A stretch of 64,000 nt of DNA from Pseudomonas sp. GM79 (GCF_000282495.1 NZ_AKJE01000028.1:122308-186307), one strand, 5' to 3'. Positions 1 through 9,660 are shown, counted from the first letter of the stretch. Numbers and translations are program-made. Notes: generated by a model not told the origin, from the letters alone.

Positions 1-164
1 GTAACGTGTGCGCACTCCTTGAAAAGCATGTTGATGGGTACAGGTATCTCATGTCATGTCCAAGCTCGCAAACCTGATCATATAACTGAATCATACGGTC
101 GGCCGTAGCTTTAAGTTCGCAGCGTTCTAGATTCGATTGGCCAGAAATAAGAAGGAGACTTTTC

Positions 165-734
165 ATGATGGATTTCGGATTTAATACTAGGCGCTTAAGT
201 GTAAGACCAGTCAACAAGCATGACTTCTTGTCTTGCATGCAGACGCGTGAGAGTTCATGCCTCACGACCGCCGAACGCACAGGCGGCACGTTGATAATTT
301 CCAGCATCACGCCCAAAAGATTCCGACTGATGGTAAAACTTCGCAATGCAGAAATGCTCAATGACCAAAGCTACTTTTTTGGGGTGTTTACTAGGAGCAA
401 CCAAGAATTTGTTGGCGAAGTGATGCTTTTCGACATACTGCGTAGCAACCGTCAATCCGCAAGCATTGGAGCGACTATATATAGTTCCTATAGGCGACAT
501 GGCTACGCAAGTGAAGCTATAAAAGGCCTGATTAGGTATGGCTTTCATTCTTTAAATTTACATCGGATTGAGGGGCAGGTTAATCCGCAAAATACAGCAT
601 CTATTGAAATGTGCAAATCTATTGGGTTTTACGAAGAGGGCCTTAGCCCCGGCCGTTTCAAAGAGGGTGGGCGGTGGGTGGATGCTTTAATTGTTTCGTT
701 CACCCATAGTAAACTCAAATCTAACCAGAGCTAA
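165..734 (+). CDS. GNAT-family N-acetyltransferase (RimJ/RimL-like)
   Basis: A 189-residue protein with the GNAT acetyl-CoA fold. The loop RRHGYASEAIKGLIRYGF (residues about 110-127) is the (R/Q)xxGxG/A pyrophosphate-binding motif A. The tail NPQNTASIEMCKSIGFYEEG is the usual motif B of RimJ/RimL-type enzymes, which acetylate protein N-termini or small amines. The start is supported by AAGGAG about 9 bases upstream; a second ATG follows directly. Its stop overlaps the stop of the convergent radical SAM gene by 4 bases. The substrate is unknown. Because a radical SAM/SPASM enzyme and a small Lys-rich protein lie next door, acetylation of a modified peptide is conceivable, but this is inference. 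Confidence 0.85.
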   Translation: MMDFGFNTRRLSVRPVNKHDFLSCMQTRESSCLTTAERTGGTLIISSITPKRFRLMVKLRNAEMLNDQSYFFGVFTRSNQEFVGEVMLFDILRSNRQSASIGATIYSSYRRHGYASEAIKGLIRYGFHSLNLHRIEGQVNPQNTASIEMCKSIGFYEEGLSPGRFKEGGRWVDALIVSFTHSKLKSNQS

Positions 735-1831
735 AACTCCCCCCTAGAGGACAATCGAGCAATGATATTTTGCTGGTGTTGGACTCCCGCACGACATTGG
801 CCGCATGAAAAATTTCGCGACGAAGCATCGAAATTTGCGGAAGTGTTTACCATAGAAACCTCCCGCCAGCGACGCAACAAAGGGGAATTCTGAAAAATAC
901 TGTTTAGTCTTTCCTTTCGAAAATTTCCAACCTTCAGAGCTGGCAAGCTTTGCATCAAGTCACACCCAAAAACGTCACCATTAGGTAGTATGGATAAACT
1001 ACTATGACCAGCCACGCATCTACTCTGAGCAACCCACCGTTGTCGATCAAAATTTGAATAGTTAATTCCCCACACAGACTCGAGGAGAGGAAGTATGTTT
1101 TCTCTTTCAAGCGGGTCATATAACTCTATTGGTATTTCATCCTCGTGCGGAAAAAGCAAGGACACCAAAACTGAATAATTGGATTTATGAAGAAACTTTG
1201 TAAGGCTTACTATTGACCTCGACCATTCAGCATATGTAGGAAAACTGCTCGGGGATTCATTAGCGGCCCCTCCCAAACCAAGCAATATAAAGTTCAGTAA
1301 TTCAAAATTACTTTTATCTGCAAACTCTACTATTCTCTCAAGGTGAGGAAGGGAGCGAGAGGTGACTGCTGTCATCATTCGATGGCGCACACCTATTTCA
1401 TTGCAAAGATCGATTGTTCTGAGAGTCCCCTCAAAGCTTTTTTGTTTTCCACGCGATGCGTCATGAACCGCTGGCGTATCCCCATCGACGCTTAATGCAA
1501 GCACGTCTATTCCACAAGATTTAATCAGTTCCACATGACGCTTCTTTATGGTCGTGCCATTAGTCAATATCGAGCTAAAAAATCCGAAGCTTCCGAGTAG
1601 CCTTATCACATCCTCAATGTCACGGCGTACAAATGGCTCACCTCCCACAATCCGAACGGTGTTCACTCCCATATTCTCTAGCTCTACAAACAGCCGCTCC
1701 AACTCCAAAAGGGAAAGCTCATCGCACACCTTACTGACCGGAAGTACGGACACCGAGCAAAACTCACAGCGCAGGTTACAGCGCGCCGTTATATTTATGT
1801 CAACATCTAATAGTTGATGATGTCCGCGCAT
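731..1831 (-). CDS. Radical SAM protein with SPASM-like C-terminus
   Basis: A 366-residue radical SAM enzyme. The 4Fe-4S and SAM-binding motif CNLRCEFC (CxxxCxxC) lies near residue 18, and the SAM-contact motif GGEP follows at about residue 64. The C-terminal third has the SPASM pattern: a Cys before LPNGDVFGC, then VGNF, then CGQC, the layout that holds auxiliary Fe-S clusters in peptide- or protein-modifying maturases. It lies 40 bases downstream of a small Lys-rich gene on the same strand, so the two are probably co-transcribed. It ends in a 4-base convergent overlap with the GNAT gene. The family modifies RiPP precursors or sulfatases; no sulfatase is nearby. The exact substrate is not visible from the sequence. 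Confidence 0.88.
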   Translation of the reverse strand: MRGHHQLLDVDINITARCNLRCEFCSVSVLPVSKVCDELSLLELERLFVELENMGVNTVRIVGGEPFVRRDIEDVIRLLGSFGFFSSILTNGTTIKKRHVELIKSCGIDVLALSVDGDTPAVHDASRGKQKSFEGTLRTIDLCNEIGVRHRMMTAVTSRSLPHLERIVEFADKSNFELLNFILLGLGGAANESPSSFPTYAEWSRSIVSLTKFLHKSNYSVLVSLLFPHEDEIPIELYDPLERENILPLLESVWGINYSNFDRQRWVAQSRCVAGHSSLSILPNGDVFGCDLMQSLPALKVGNFRKERLNSIFQNSPLLRRWREVSMVNTSANFDASSRNFSCGQCRAGVQHQQNIIARLSSRGEF

Positions 1832-1871
1832 CTAAGCACTCTCATTCGTCTAATTAATAAAAAGCTCAGCC

Positions 1872-2087
1872 TCACTCTTCTTTTTTATTAGTTTTCTTCT
1901 CTGGTGCTTTTTTTACCGCTGCTTTTTTGAGTGTTCCGACATCTTTTTTAAGTAATTTTATTTCTTTTTTTGCTTCCATCAAAGATTCTTTTTGAGTCTC
2001 GACTACTTTTTTAAGTGCGGCTAGTTCTTTTTTAAGCGCCTTGATTTCAAGAGATAGCTGCATGTGTCCGTCACGTGGCCACGACAT
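1872..2087 (-). CDS. Lysine-rich coiled-coil small protein, possible radical SAM substrate
   Basis: A 71-residue protein, not recognised. After a short head (MSWPRDGHM) it is almost entirely heptad-like: repeated LKKEL, LKKVVE and LLKKDV units predict a long amphipathic helix or coiled coil. A Lys/Ala/Glu tail follows. There is no Cys and only one Trp. AGAGGA lies 8 bases before the ATG, which supports the start. The coding strand is rich in A-tracts and unlike the core genome. Its position just upstream of a radical SAM/SPASM gene suggests a precursor or partner peptide, but no known RiPP core motif is evident. A chance small ORF is less likely given the good ribosome site. Confidence 0.6.
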   Translation of the reverse strand: MSWPRDGHMQLSLEIKALKKELAALKKVVETQKESLMEAKKEIKLLKKDVGTLKKAAVKKAPEKKTNKKEE

Positions 2088-2654
2088 TAGAGTATCCTCT
2101 CAAGTAGTTGAAAAATTAAAGCATCCGTTTAGTGCCTCATCTCCATATAAATGTACTAGCTCATAAGGTATCCGAATTCAAGGTTTAGCAGAAAATTTTT
2201 AGGGACAATCAAGCGATCGGTAACGTTGACCTCTCAGTGCCGCTGCGAGCCTATTCAGCACTGGAAGCCTGGAAAGCGAATGTGTCGGCTGGCACTCTGT
2301 GTTGTGCTGGTTTTACCGACTATGGCTCTGCTGAATGGCTTTTCACCTAGGGAAGTCTGCTCTCTACCGTTTCTGCCATCCACGAAGGGCGGCCCTGGGT
2401 CGGTTTCAGCCGTTCATGACAGGCAGAAATCGCCAATAGTGGTCGCTCATGGACGAGGATTATTCCGTCGGTGCTGCCATAGACGCTTTGCGAATAAACT
2501 CGTAACCTCCGGCCTGCTGTCGTCGTTCTTTCATAAGCACGATTTGTAAGCAAAAACTTCTAACATCAGGCAGAGCCGTGCACCGAACCGAAGCCGTAAC
2601 AATCCCTTATATGCTCGATGATAAATTTGTGCTTCACACAAAGCTTCATGTGCT
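2088..2654 (+). other. Intergenic region without a credible gene
   Basis: The left part is the A+T-rich upstream region of the 71-residue gene. The middle (about 2,350-2,480) reads like a decayed Pseudomonas intergenic sequence, with phrases such as GACAGGCAGAAATCG. A 107-codon open frame at 2226-2549 lacks a ribosome site and a protein-like composition, so I do not call it. Confidence 0.5.
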
Positions 2655-4403
2655 ATGTCCGCTACTTCAGCGCCCGTCTTTTCGACGGAAATGTGTATGA
2701 CCTCCGCATTCTCGGCTAACGATGTCTTTGTGGCACAGTGTGAAGCTGACTACAGCATCGCCGAAATCACCACTCTCGCCCACATTGCTCCTGGAGCAAA
2801 GGCCCCGACCCATTTGTTCGGGGTCGTCGAGTTGCTCCACATGCATCTTGAGGGCAATCCACTCATAGGCCTTGGCCCAAAGAATGGCGGGTATCCCCGG
2901 CGAACCGATCTCGGAACTCGGGCAGGCAAACTCCTCGTACAACGCTGGCACCTGTCTGTGCGAGAAGGACTCCAATGGTACCGCTCCTGCGCAAACGGTT
3001 CGATGACGGTTCCTAGTAGCGATCCACTGAAACCGAATGTCGTGCAACTCAGCCAACTCGGCGACGACCCGCCATGGCCAAACCTCGTAGTCGAGGTCGA
3101 GAAGTTCTGGTCTTATTCAGAGTTTTGGGGAAATCGACCGGGTGGATCGCGCTGGCATCGGCTCATTCCCCTCAAAGCTGTCCATATTACCAACGGTTGG
3201 CTGCCAGCCGATTTTGAGAATGCTCGTGACTTCTTCACCTCAGAGGCTCATGTGGACCTGTTGTCCAGATCGGTTCTGCTGGGGTCCTGCCACCTTCGAT
3301 TGCCCAATCCGGTCTTTAGGGACCTCCACCTACACGTTGGATCTGATTGGCAAAGCGTCACCTTCGATCTAGACCTTCACCCCGGCCAATCGCTTGACGA
3401 GTTTGAGCTGACTTTCTGGAATCAACGCTCATGGGGAGCTACATCGGTACGGCAAATGACGCTGGAGCCTGGTATGAACGTACTCCAAGTGCCTGAGGGA
3501 GTTGAACAAGTCGCTCACGCCGTTTCCTGCAAGAAACGGGGGCTCCTTGGACAGTCTGAAACGGCGGGATTCATCGGTTCGATCGGTATGACGATGAACC
3601 TCATCTCCGAGGAGCGGCGGGTCGAGACGCCAAGAGGCAGCTACACCGTCGGCGTAACTGGAGAATCTCAGCCGATCCAAGTGGGAACACCAAGACCCAA
3701 AGGCGCCTTGGCTCGACTCGCCGCAGACGAAGGACAACAACGAACGCATAAGGCATGGGCGGAAACAGCATTCCGATGGTTTGATAAAGACAGTGTCGCT
3801 GGTACGCAGGCCATACGCGACGTCATACAGTCCGCCTCAACAAGCGTCGACCTGCTCGATCCTTACTTTGGGCGAGGCGACCTTTTAGAGTTTGCTCTTT
3901 CAACAACAAGACATGGGCTCCCATTCCGAGTGCTCACGTCGCATGATTTCTGTACGAGCGGTTATGACACAGAATTAAAGCTTGAGCACGGCGATGCCCT
4001 TGCGAGGACTCTAGATTCCGTGCTCATGCAGGATCCACGGCTGAACATCGAGATCAAAGTTATGCCCGGCCAAAAGTCCCCAGTGCATGATCGATTTCTC
4101 ATCGTTGACGGGACCGTCTGGGTCCTAGGCGCATCGCTTAACGAGTTCGGAAGCCGGGGCTCCTTGCTAATGAAACTTCCCACCTCACCCGACTACAGCA
4201 TCCGCGAACCGCTGGCATTTTCTGTATCCAATAATGTTTTCAACGAGCATTGGGTCACCTCCAACTACATGAACGACTGGGTAAAGAAGCGGGCAGATTC
4301 GCGTACTGGCCCCGCAGTTGACACATTCAAAAAGCGAGTCCTATCGACGAGGAATATCCTGAAAGATGCGTTTCGACGTGTTCGAGAGGTTTGGGATGCG
4401 TGA
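2655..4403 (+). CDS. PLD-type nuclease-like protein (first gene of a two-gene unit, VPA1262-like)
   Basis: A 582-residue protein. The C-terminal part carries a phospholipase D superfamily signature: VDLLDPYFG starts the domain, and HDRFLIVDG (H478, R480, D485) matches HxKx4D with Arg in place of Lys, followed by GASLNEFG. Only one such motif is present, so activity would need a dimer, as in Nuc-type nucleases. The N-terminal about 350 residues are not a family I can place firmly; they resemble VPA1262-type proteins from memory. The upstream ribosome site is weak. The stop overlaps the next gene (ATGCGTGA), which implies translational coupling. The island setting suggests anti-phage or other conflict function, but this is inference. 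Confidence 0.72.
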   Translation: MSATSAPVFSTEMCMTSAFSANDVFVAQCEADYSIAEITTLAHIAPGAKAPTHLFGVVELLHMHLEGNPLIGLGPKNGGYPRRTDLGTRAGKLLVQRWHLSVREGLQWYRSCANGSMTVPSSDPLKPNVVQLSQLGDDPPWPNLVVEVEKFWSYSEFWGNRPGGSRWHRLIPLKAVHITNGWLPADFENARDFFTSEAHVDLLSRSVLLGSCHLRLPNPVFRDLHLHVGSDWQSVTFDLDLHPGQSLDEFELTFWNQRSWGATSVRQMTLEPGMNVLQVPEGVEQVAHAVSCKKRGLLGQSETAGFIGSIGMTMNLISEERRVETPRGSYTVGVTGESQPIQVGTPRPKGALARLAADEGQQRTHKAWAETAFRWFDKDSVAGTQAIRDVIQSASTSVDLLDPYFGRGDLLEFALSTTRHGLPFRVLTSHDFCTSGYDTELKLEHGDALARTLDSVLMQDPRLNIEIKVMPGQKSPVHDRFLIVDGTVWVLGASLNEFGSRGSLLMKLPTSPDYSIREPLAFSVSNNVFNEHWVTSNYMNDWVKKRADSRTGPAVDTFKKRVLSTRNILKDAFRRVREVWDA

Positions 4404-6285
4404 CCCACGCTTTCTTCAGCCGTGGGATGTTGCGCGTGTCGATGGACGACGTGCTGAGACAGACCGATTCATTTTGAGTATGACTACAACTGATCGAACC
4501 GAACTCGACCGTGTCCTTGAGGAGTGGTGGATTGACGTCCTAACGCAAGACTCACCAGGACAACACTGGGAGGCTACGCAGGTCGAGAAGCTTCGAGCGA
4601 AGTGTTCCTCCCTTCCTATTTCGAGCCAGGAGGTCGGACTCACGGTGTCTGATTCCTTGGCGTTTCATGCGAAAGACGAAGACCGTGGAATCGCTGAGCG
4701 ACTTCTTGGTGAATCGGCAGCAGCAGCCATTCGCAACGGCTCCTCGGCTGTCACGCTTGATCGCGCAGTTGTCATTCTTTCTGAATGCTGGGGCGCCGTT
4801 GAAGTATTGATTGAGCAACTCCTGGAGGCACCAGCCTGGCCGGTGGCACTAGAGGATATTACGCCGGATGCGACAGACCTTGCTGGCCTTCTTGGTCACT
4901 ACTTTGAGCGGACGCCGAACAACGATATCTTGCTCGACGAGGAGCATAAAGCTCGCAAGCTGGGTCTCTTGACCTACTTTTGGGAACGCCAGAAAGACAC
5001 TATTTGCCTTAATGAATCCACGCTCGTGCGTTTTAGGTTGTTGGCCGCGCGTGACTGGAAGAGCTTTGCTCGTCAAGCTGAGGCACTTCCTCTACGCGAG
5101 CTTAGGAATGATCTCTGGGGACACTTTCATCTCCACGAAGACCGCGACGCTATCCTCTCGTTGCTTCGCGTAGCCTCGCCGATCTTCACTACCATCGAAT
5201 GGAGCGGTTGTACGGGGGCATTGGCCGCACTCGTCGCTGCGATTGCGCACGCCGACCTGCTCCACGAGCAGTTGACACAGACATATCCAAAGACGCCTGA
5301 ATTAGATGCGAAGCTGAAAACCCTAGTAGATCAGGAGATTCCAGAATGGTTGAAGCAGGTTGTCGAAGCAGCTAGCTCGCGTCCAGACGGTCGTCTTCTT
5401 CTACTGTTTTTCGGGACGAGCCTAGTTCGTGAACATCTGCGCCCCTCGTTGAATGGAACGCGGCGTTGGTCTTCGGTATGGCACGCTTTGAGCGCGATTC
5501 ACCGAGTGCTCACGCCAAAGCCGTCGGTCGTCGAGTTGCAGCAGGCGGCGATTTTGGGCGGCACACCAGGTGATCCCACCGACATTGACCACGCAACGTA
5601 CCTTATAGCTTCGGCCGCCTTCAATTCGTCCGCGACTGACGTTGTAGCTTGGTATCGCGAGCTTCTGCTGAAAAGTGACAACGACCTATGCTCGCAAGCC
5701 AAGAATTGGCGACGTGCCTTTTGTTATAAAACGTTGGCAGAGTGCTTCGATCAGCTTGCTGACCCATTTGACGAGTGGCGAGCCGTATGGAAAGCGCTGT
5801 TTGTCACCGATCGAGAACATGCTCGGTTCAATCCGCTCGGTCAAAACGCACTATTCCCCAGCATTCACCTCCTCCGTGTCGGCATGGAACTGCTCCGACA
5901 AACCCCATCACGGTGCGGCGCGCGGCAGTTTTTTGAAGAACTGCTCACCCACATGCGTCGCCTCTTGGCGAACGATACTCGACGCATCACCCCACTTGAC
6001 TCTGAACTGGCTGTTGATGGCATCGACGTCGCTCCAAAAGTTCTTGGCTCGGATTGGCCACTGTGCCTGGCGGCTTATCGTCATCTGCTGTTAATTCCCA
6101 AGAGCCGTCTCTACGTTGCGACGCTTTTGCTCGAAGGAGGTGCTGCGTTCGGCGACGTTGAAGTTGCCGTCGAAGCTCCTGGACACCGTCTCATGGATAC
6201 CGTTGCTGAGATAAAGCAGTCCAAGCGCTTAGACATCAGAGTTCACCGCCTCTGCGAGATCATTATGAGTGCTGCTCGGGGGTGA
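4396..6285 (+). CDS. Large helical protein of unknown function, coupled to the PLD-type gene
   Basis: 629 residues from the ATG at 4396, which sits in an 8-base overlap with the upstream gene and has GAGAGG seven bases before it. The frame is open back to an ATG at 4366, but the internal site fits better. The protein is soluble and predicted mostly helical, with many Leu/Ala/Trp-rich repeats, no membrane segment and no nucleotide-binding motif that I can see. I do not recognise the family. Tight coupling to a PLD-superfamily protein suggests a sensor, scaffold or control subunit of a two-component effector system. A bacterial defence role is a reasonable guess only. Confidence 0.7.
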   Translation: MRDPRFLQPWDVARVDGRRAETDRFILSMTTTDRTELDRVLEEWWIDVLTQDSPGQHWEATQVEKLRAKCSSLPISSQEVGLTVSDSLAFHAKDEDRGIAERLLGESAAAAIRNGSSAVTLDRAVVILSECWGAVEVLIEQLLEAPAWPVALEDITPDATDLAGLLGHYFERTPNNDILLDEEHKARKLGLLTYFWERQKDTICLNESTLVRFRLLAARDWKSFARQAEALPLRELRNDLWGHFHLHEDRDAILSLLRVASPIFTTIEWSGCTGALAALVAAIAHADLLHEQLTQTYPKTPELDAKLKTLVDQEIPEWLKQVVEAASSRPDGRLLLLFFGTSLVREHLRPSLNGTRRWSSVWHALSAIHRVLTPKPSVVELQQAAILGGTPGDPTDIDHATYLIASAAFNSSATDVVAWYRELLLKSDNDLCSQAKNWRRAFCYKTLAECFDQLADPFDEWRAVWKALFVTDREHARFNPLGQNALFPSIHLLRVGMELLRQTPSRCGARQFFEELLTHMRRLLANDTRRITPLDSELAVDGIDVAPKVLGSDWPLCLAAYRHLLLIPKSRLYVATLLLEGGAAFGDVEVAVEAPGHRLMDTVAEIKQSKRLDIRVHRLCEIIMSAARG

Positions 6286-6517
6286 ATCGTCCAGGGTTTT
6301 AGTACGTCGTCATGCCCCAGTCTCGATGCAATCCTAGGCCGCGTTGCAGCACATTTGAGTTTGCCATTGCAGCATCGGGATATTGCGGGCGATGTTCTAC
6401 TCACCACTCATAGTTGAATCATGGGACTAGATTGCCACTATCTGTTCTACTGGATGTATAATCACTGGGTATTCATACATATGACCTGACTGTCTGCGCG
6501 CACTCATGGAGTATTTT

Positions 6518-7510
6518 ATGACCCCAACGAACGGCATCATTGAGCTAAGAACCCTCGATGAAATCACCGAGCACTACGTGATTGATCCTGGGGGCATCCT
6601 TACCAAAGAAAACTACAGCATACCCATCCGTCCCTATCGTCTGATCAAGCCGGACGCAAAGTGCCAATACCTTAAGAAAGGCAAGCGGTGCGCCCAAGAT
6701 CACCAGCACGGTTATATCGTTGAGTGCAAAGATGGGAGCCAGGTCCTCATCGGCAATTGCTGCGCATTGAATCACTTGGGACTGGATGACGAGGAAATCG
6801 TCGGTCGTCTTAAAGGCCTCAGCACCATCGAGCGTCAGAACGTACGCCGGCATCGAATCGAAAACATGCTTGGCCAGCGTATGCAGTTCATTGAGCGCGT
6901 TAAAGCTGCCCTGAAGCTGCTCCGGGTGGTACAGGGGCAAGCCAACCATTTCATCTCTACGTTGCCGCCGCAGGTGGTGAGCAATCTTGTCGACCGGTGG
7001 AAGCGGAACTCCTTAGAAGTTTTTTGGGAGTACATGATCGTCAAGCGAGCCAAGGACGAAAAGGGTAAGCCCTATGTGGAGAAGAACTGGTACCCCCATT
7101 CGTACGGCAAGATCAAAGGTCTCGGAATCTGGCTGGATCTGGAAGAGCAGGGCTATACGCTCAAGCTATACGAGTTTCTACGTCAACTCGAAGGTACCCC
7201 AGTAAAGCAGCGACTCTCCCAGGCTGAGCTAGATCAGGCTGAAGCCACGTTTAAATATGTATCTGAGTTGTTGGTAATCGAACGTGAACTCAATGCACAA
7301 TCAAAGCTATTGGCCGAGTTTTCTAGCCCAGCAAACCTATTACTGTCAGTTCAGCTGTCCTCCAACAAGGAGCTTCGTGCTAAAGCAGTTGAAGCGGTAC
7401 ACCTGCTCATTGGTCAGCCATGTAAAACCTCCTTTGAGAGGTTTGTTGCAGATGTCGACCAAGCTCTTCAGCGACAGCACTCGGCAGATGGCATCCGCAT
7501 CGCGTCCTAA
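6518..7510 (+). CDS. Cys-rich hypothetical protein, possible zinc-binding N-terminus
   Basis: 330 residues from the ATG at 6518, which has GGAG six bases upstream; that site overlaps an in-frame ATG at 6506. The N-terminal 90 residues contain a Cys/His cluster (CQYLKKGKRC, then HQHGYIVEC, then GNCCALNH) that could bind zinc. The rest is helical and basic. I do not recognise the family. The 689-residue nuclease-like gene follows after 80 bases on the same strand, so they may form one transcript. No function is assigned. Confidence 0.65.
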   Translation: MTPTNGIIELRTLDEITEHYVIDPGGILTKENYSIPIRPYRLIKPDAKCQYLKKGKRCAQDHQHGYIVECKDGSQVLIGNCCALNHLGLDDEEIVGRLKGLSTIERQNVRRHRIENMLGQRMQFIERVKAALKLLRVVQGQANHFISTLPPQVVSNLVDRWKRNSLEVFWEYMIVKRAKDEKGKPYVEKNWYPHSYGKIKGLGIWLDLEEQGYTLKLYEFLRQLEGTPVKQRLSQAELDQAEATFKYVSELLVIERELNAQSKLLAEFSSPANLLLSVQLSSNKELRAKAVEAVHLLIGQPCKTSFERFVADVDQALQRQHSADGIRIAS

Positions 7511-7590
7511 CGAGTTCGCGTTTCGTCCGATTGGCGCGGTTTTTTGTGATGCTTTAGCACGGCAATTTTGTTCTTAGGGGGGGCTTCTTA

Positions 7591-9660
7591 GTGGCAATGC
7601 ATATCAGCCCGATGCTGGTTCGGGCGCGGAAAAAACTTCTCGTACACCCTACGCAGCGTGTGCCTTTCGATTATGGCCAGTGGCAAGCCGACTATAAAAA
7701 CTACACGGATGGGAGCATCGCGGATCGATCATTGTGTGATGGTGCCGCCTGGCTAGCTAGCCATTTTTCGAAAGTGTATGCGACTAGAGACTATTACAAA
7801 CTGGATCGAAATGAGTTTCTATCCAAGAAAGATTTGGTGCAGATGCATATCGCGTCTGCCAACCTTTTCTATGTATTGCTGGCAGATGAGCGACAACGCG
7901 AACTCTCTACCGAGGCAGTGTCCACACTAGAAAATATGCTGGATTACAAGACAAGTCTGGTGGGGAGTGGGGCCAAGCTGCACCCAAATCAGGTCGCCAT
8001 GTTTAATCTGGACAGCCTCTGCTCTCCATTGTTTGAAATACTTAATGAAAAAGTAACGATTGAGTCAGTTTTATACCCTCAGTCTGAGTCGGTAGAGTTG
8101 CTCGATCGATTTAGTTTCTTTCGGAGTGAAGTCCGCTGTGCTCAACTCTATTACAATGGAGTGATAATATGGCAGCAGTTGCTGTACGGGGACTCGCTAT
8201 TTGCCTATGATTTACAGCATAAAAAAATTGTTATCTCTCAGCTCAGTGAGCTTAATCGGATGCGTGTTGTTTCGGATTATCGTCGGGAACATCACCAGGG
8301 TACAGCAGTATTTGATATTTCCTCTGCAATAGAACTACCTCTGTTGGGGTTGAGTTCGGCTTATCCGCGGTTTATATTGACACTCAATCTTGGTTCGGAT
8401 CTCAACCTCCTGGCTGTAAGCGAATGTAACGAAGCGATGTTGCGGTTTCTTCGTTACAAAAAAGCAGAGCCCTATCTGGGAATAGAGCCACATCTTTTTA
8501 GTCTAATGGGGAGGGAAGTCGAATCGGCTGATTGCGCTACGAGCTACTCGGTTCGAGACATTTTGCGCGTGTGGTTTGATCTGTCAGTTTTGGCGTTCCA
8601 AATCTACAATCAGAGTTCCACTGTTCAGCCTGAGGATTGGGATCAGTTGGCGTCTTACTGCCAATGGTTCAGTCGTGAAGATTTAGTGAATCGATTGGTA
8701 GAAACCACAGAGATGTCGGTCGTAAACGTCAGTGCGATCCTGGAATTGTTAACGTTCCGAGGCTCTGATCGTCAGGATGATTTGTGGACTAAGCCTATCG
8801 TTGAGGTGGAAGGTTCTGTGGCATTTGCTATTTCTGCATTGCTTGCCGCCAATATGCGCCGCAATGTAGATATTTGGCTTCAGGCAGTGGACAAGAAGTC
8901 TCATCTAAGGGGCACTCATTTTGAAGAGAGCCTTGAGATGACCATGCGAGAATGCCAAGTCTCAAACGCTATAATTGGTGCCCAGTTAAAGTGGGCGCTG
9001 TCCTCAATGCTAAAATACGGCAAAAGAAAAGAAGAGGTCGATCTAACTTTTAATTTTGGTAATACAATCGTCGTTGTGGAAGCGCGCAGCCGAAGAACTC
9101 CGATCACCCCGCTTGACTATCATAATGCAATGCATGAAGAGTCTGGCGGCATGCTCGCTAAAGCTATCCAGGCGGAGAGAAAAGCAAATTATGTCCGTGA
9201 GAATTTGGCAGAGTTTTGTGCTCAATTTTACCCGCACCTTCAGAATGATCTCGACAAGGTTGTCGTTCACCCCTTGGTGCTAGTAAATGACCAATTTCAT
9301 GCTGGATTTCCAGTCGGTCAGACCCCTGTTCTAGATGAGTCCTTGCTGAAGCACTTCCTGAAGGATGGTAGAGCGCGATTCATGGGGTCTCATCAGGATT
9401 TTTCCGACCATCGTTATGCCATGGTCTACTACGAAAACTTGGCAGAAGCCGAAGCGGCATTTCTTGCATACGCGCTAAATCCGACAATTGTGGCGGTTCA
9501 CAAATTGTCGATCAGGGCTAATTCTAATCTGTTCGATCCTCTTGGTACCGGTATGCCACCGGTTCAATGGTTAAGTTATGAGATCCAGGAACCGAAAGAA
9601 AGTCAGCACCTTGAACTTCTCAAGGGCTTGAGCCCTGGAAAGCTGATTGTTAACTATTAA
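7591..9660 (+). CDS. Hypothetical protein with a PD-(D/E)XK-like core
   Basis: A 689-residue protein starting at GTG (an ATG follows two codons later) after a purine-rich AGGGGGGGC. Residues 480-500 read EEVDLTF then IVVVEARSR, i.e. D484 and E497-A-R499, preceded by a Glu-rich helix (HFEESLE). This is the order of a PD-(D/E)XK nuclease core, with Arg where the catalytic Lys is expected. The first 450 residues are not recognised. It may be a nuclease-fold effector or a degenerate, DNA-binding-only version. The Cys-rich gene just upstream is its likely partner. Confidence 0.65.
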   Translation: MAMHISPMLVRARKKLLVHPTQRVPFDYGQWQADYKNYTDGSIADRSLCDGAAWLASHFSKVYATRDYYKLDRNEFLSKKDLVQMHIASANLFYVLLADERQRELSTEAVSTLENMLDYKTSLVGSGAKLHPNQVAMFNLDSLCSPLFEILNEKVTIESVLYPQSESVELLDRFSFFRSEVRCAQLYYNGVIIWQQLLYGDSLFAYDLQHKKIVISQLSELNRMRVVSDYRREHHQGTAVFDISSAIELPLLGLSSAYPRFILTLNLGSDLNLLAVSECNEAMLRFLRYKKAEPYLGIEPHLFSLMGREVESADCATSYSVRDILRVWFDLSVLAFQIYNQSSTVQPEDWDQLASYCQWFSREDLVNRLVETTEMSVVNVSAILELLTFRGSDRQDDLWTKPIVEVEGSVAFAISALLAANMRRNVDIWLQAVDKKSHLRGTHFEESLEMTMRECQVSNAIIGAQLKWALSSMLKYGKRKEEVDLTFNFGNTIVVVEARSRRTPITPLDYHNAMHEESGGMLAKAIQAERKANYVRENLAEFCAQFYPHLQNDLDKVVVHPLVLVNDQFHAGFPVGQTPVLDESLLKHFLKDGRARFMGSHQDFSDHRYAMVYYENLAEAEAAFLAYALNPTIVAVHKLSIRANSNLFDPLGTGMPPVQWLSYEIQEPKESQHLELLKGLSPGKLIVNY

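Noticed and set aside
2226..2549. A 107-codon open frame
   Set aside because: No ribosome site, no family signature, odd composition, and it overlaps a stretch that looks like decayed intergenic repeat.
7511..7560. A possible terminator after the Cys-rich gene (T-run TTTTTT)
   Set aside because: The sequence before the T-run does not form a convincing hairpin.
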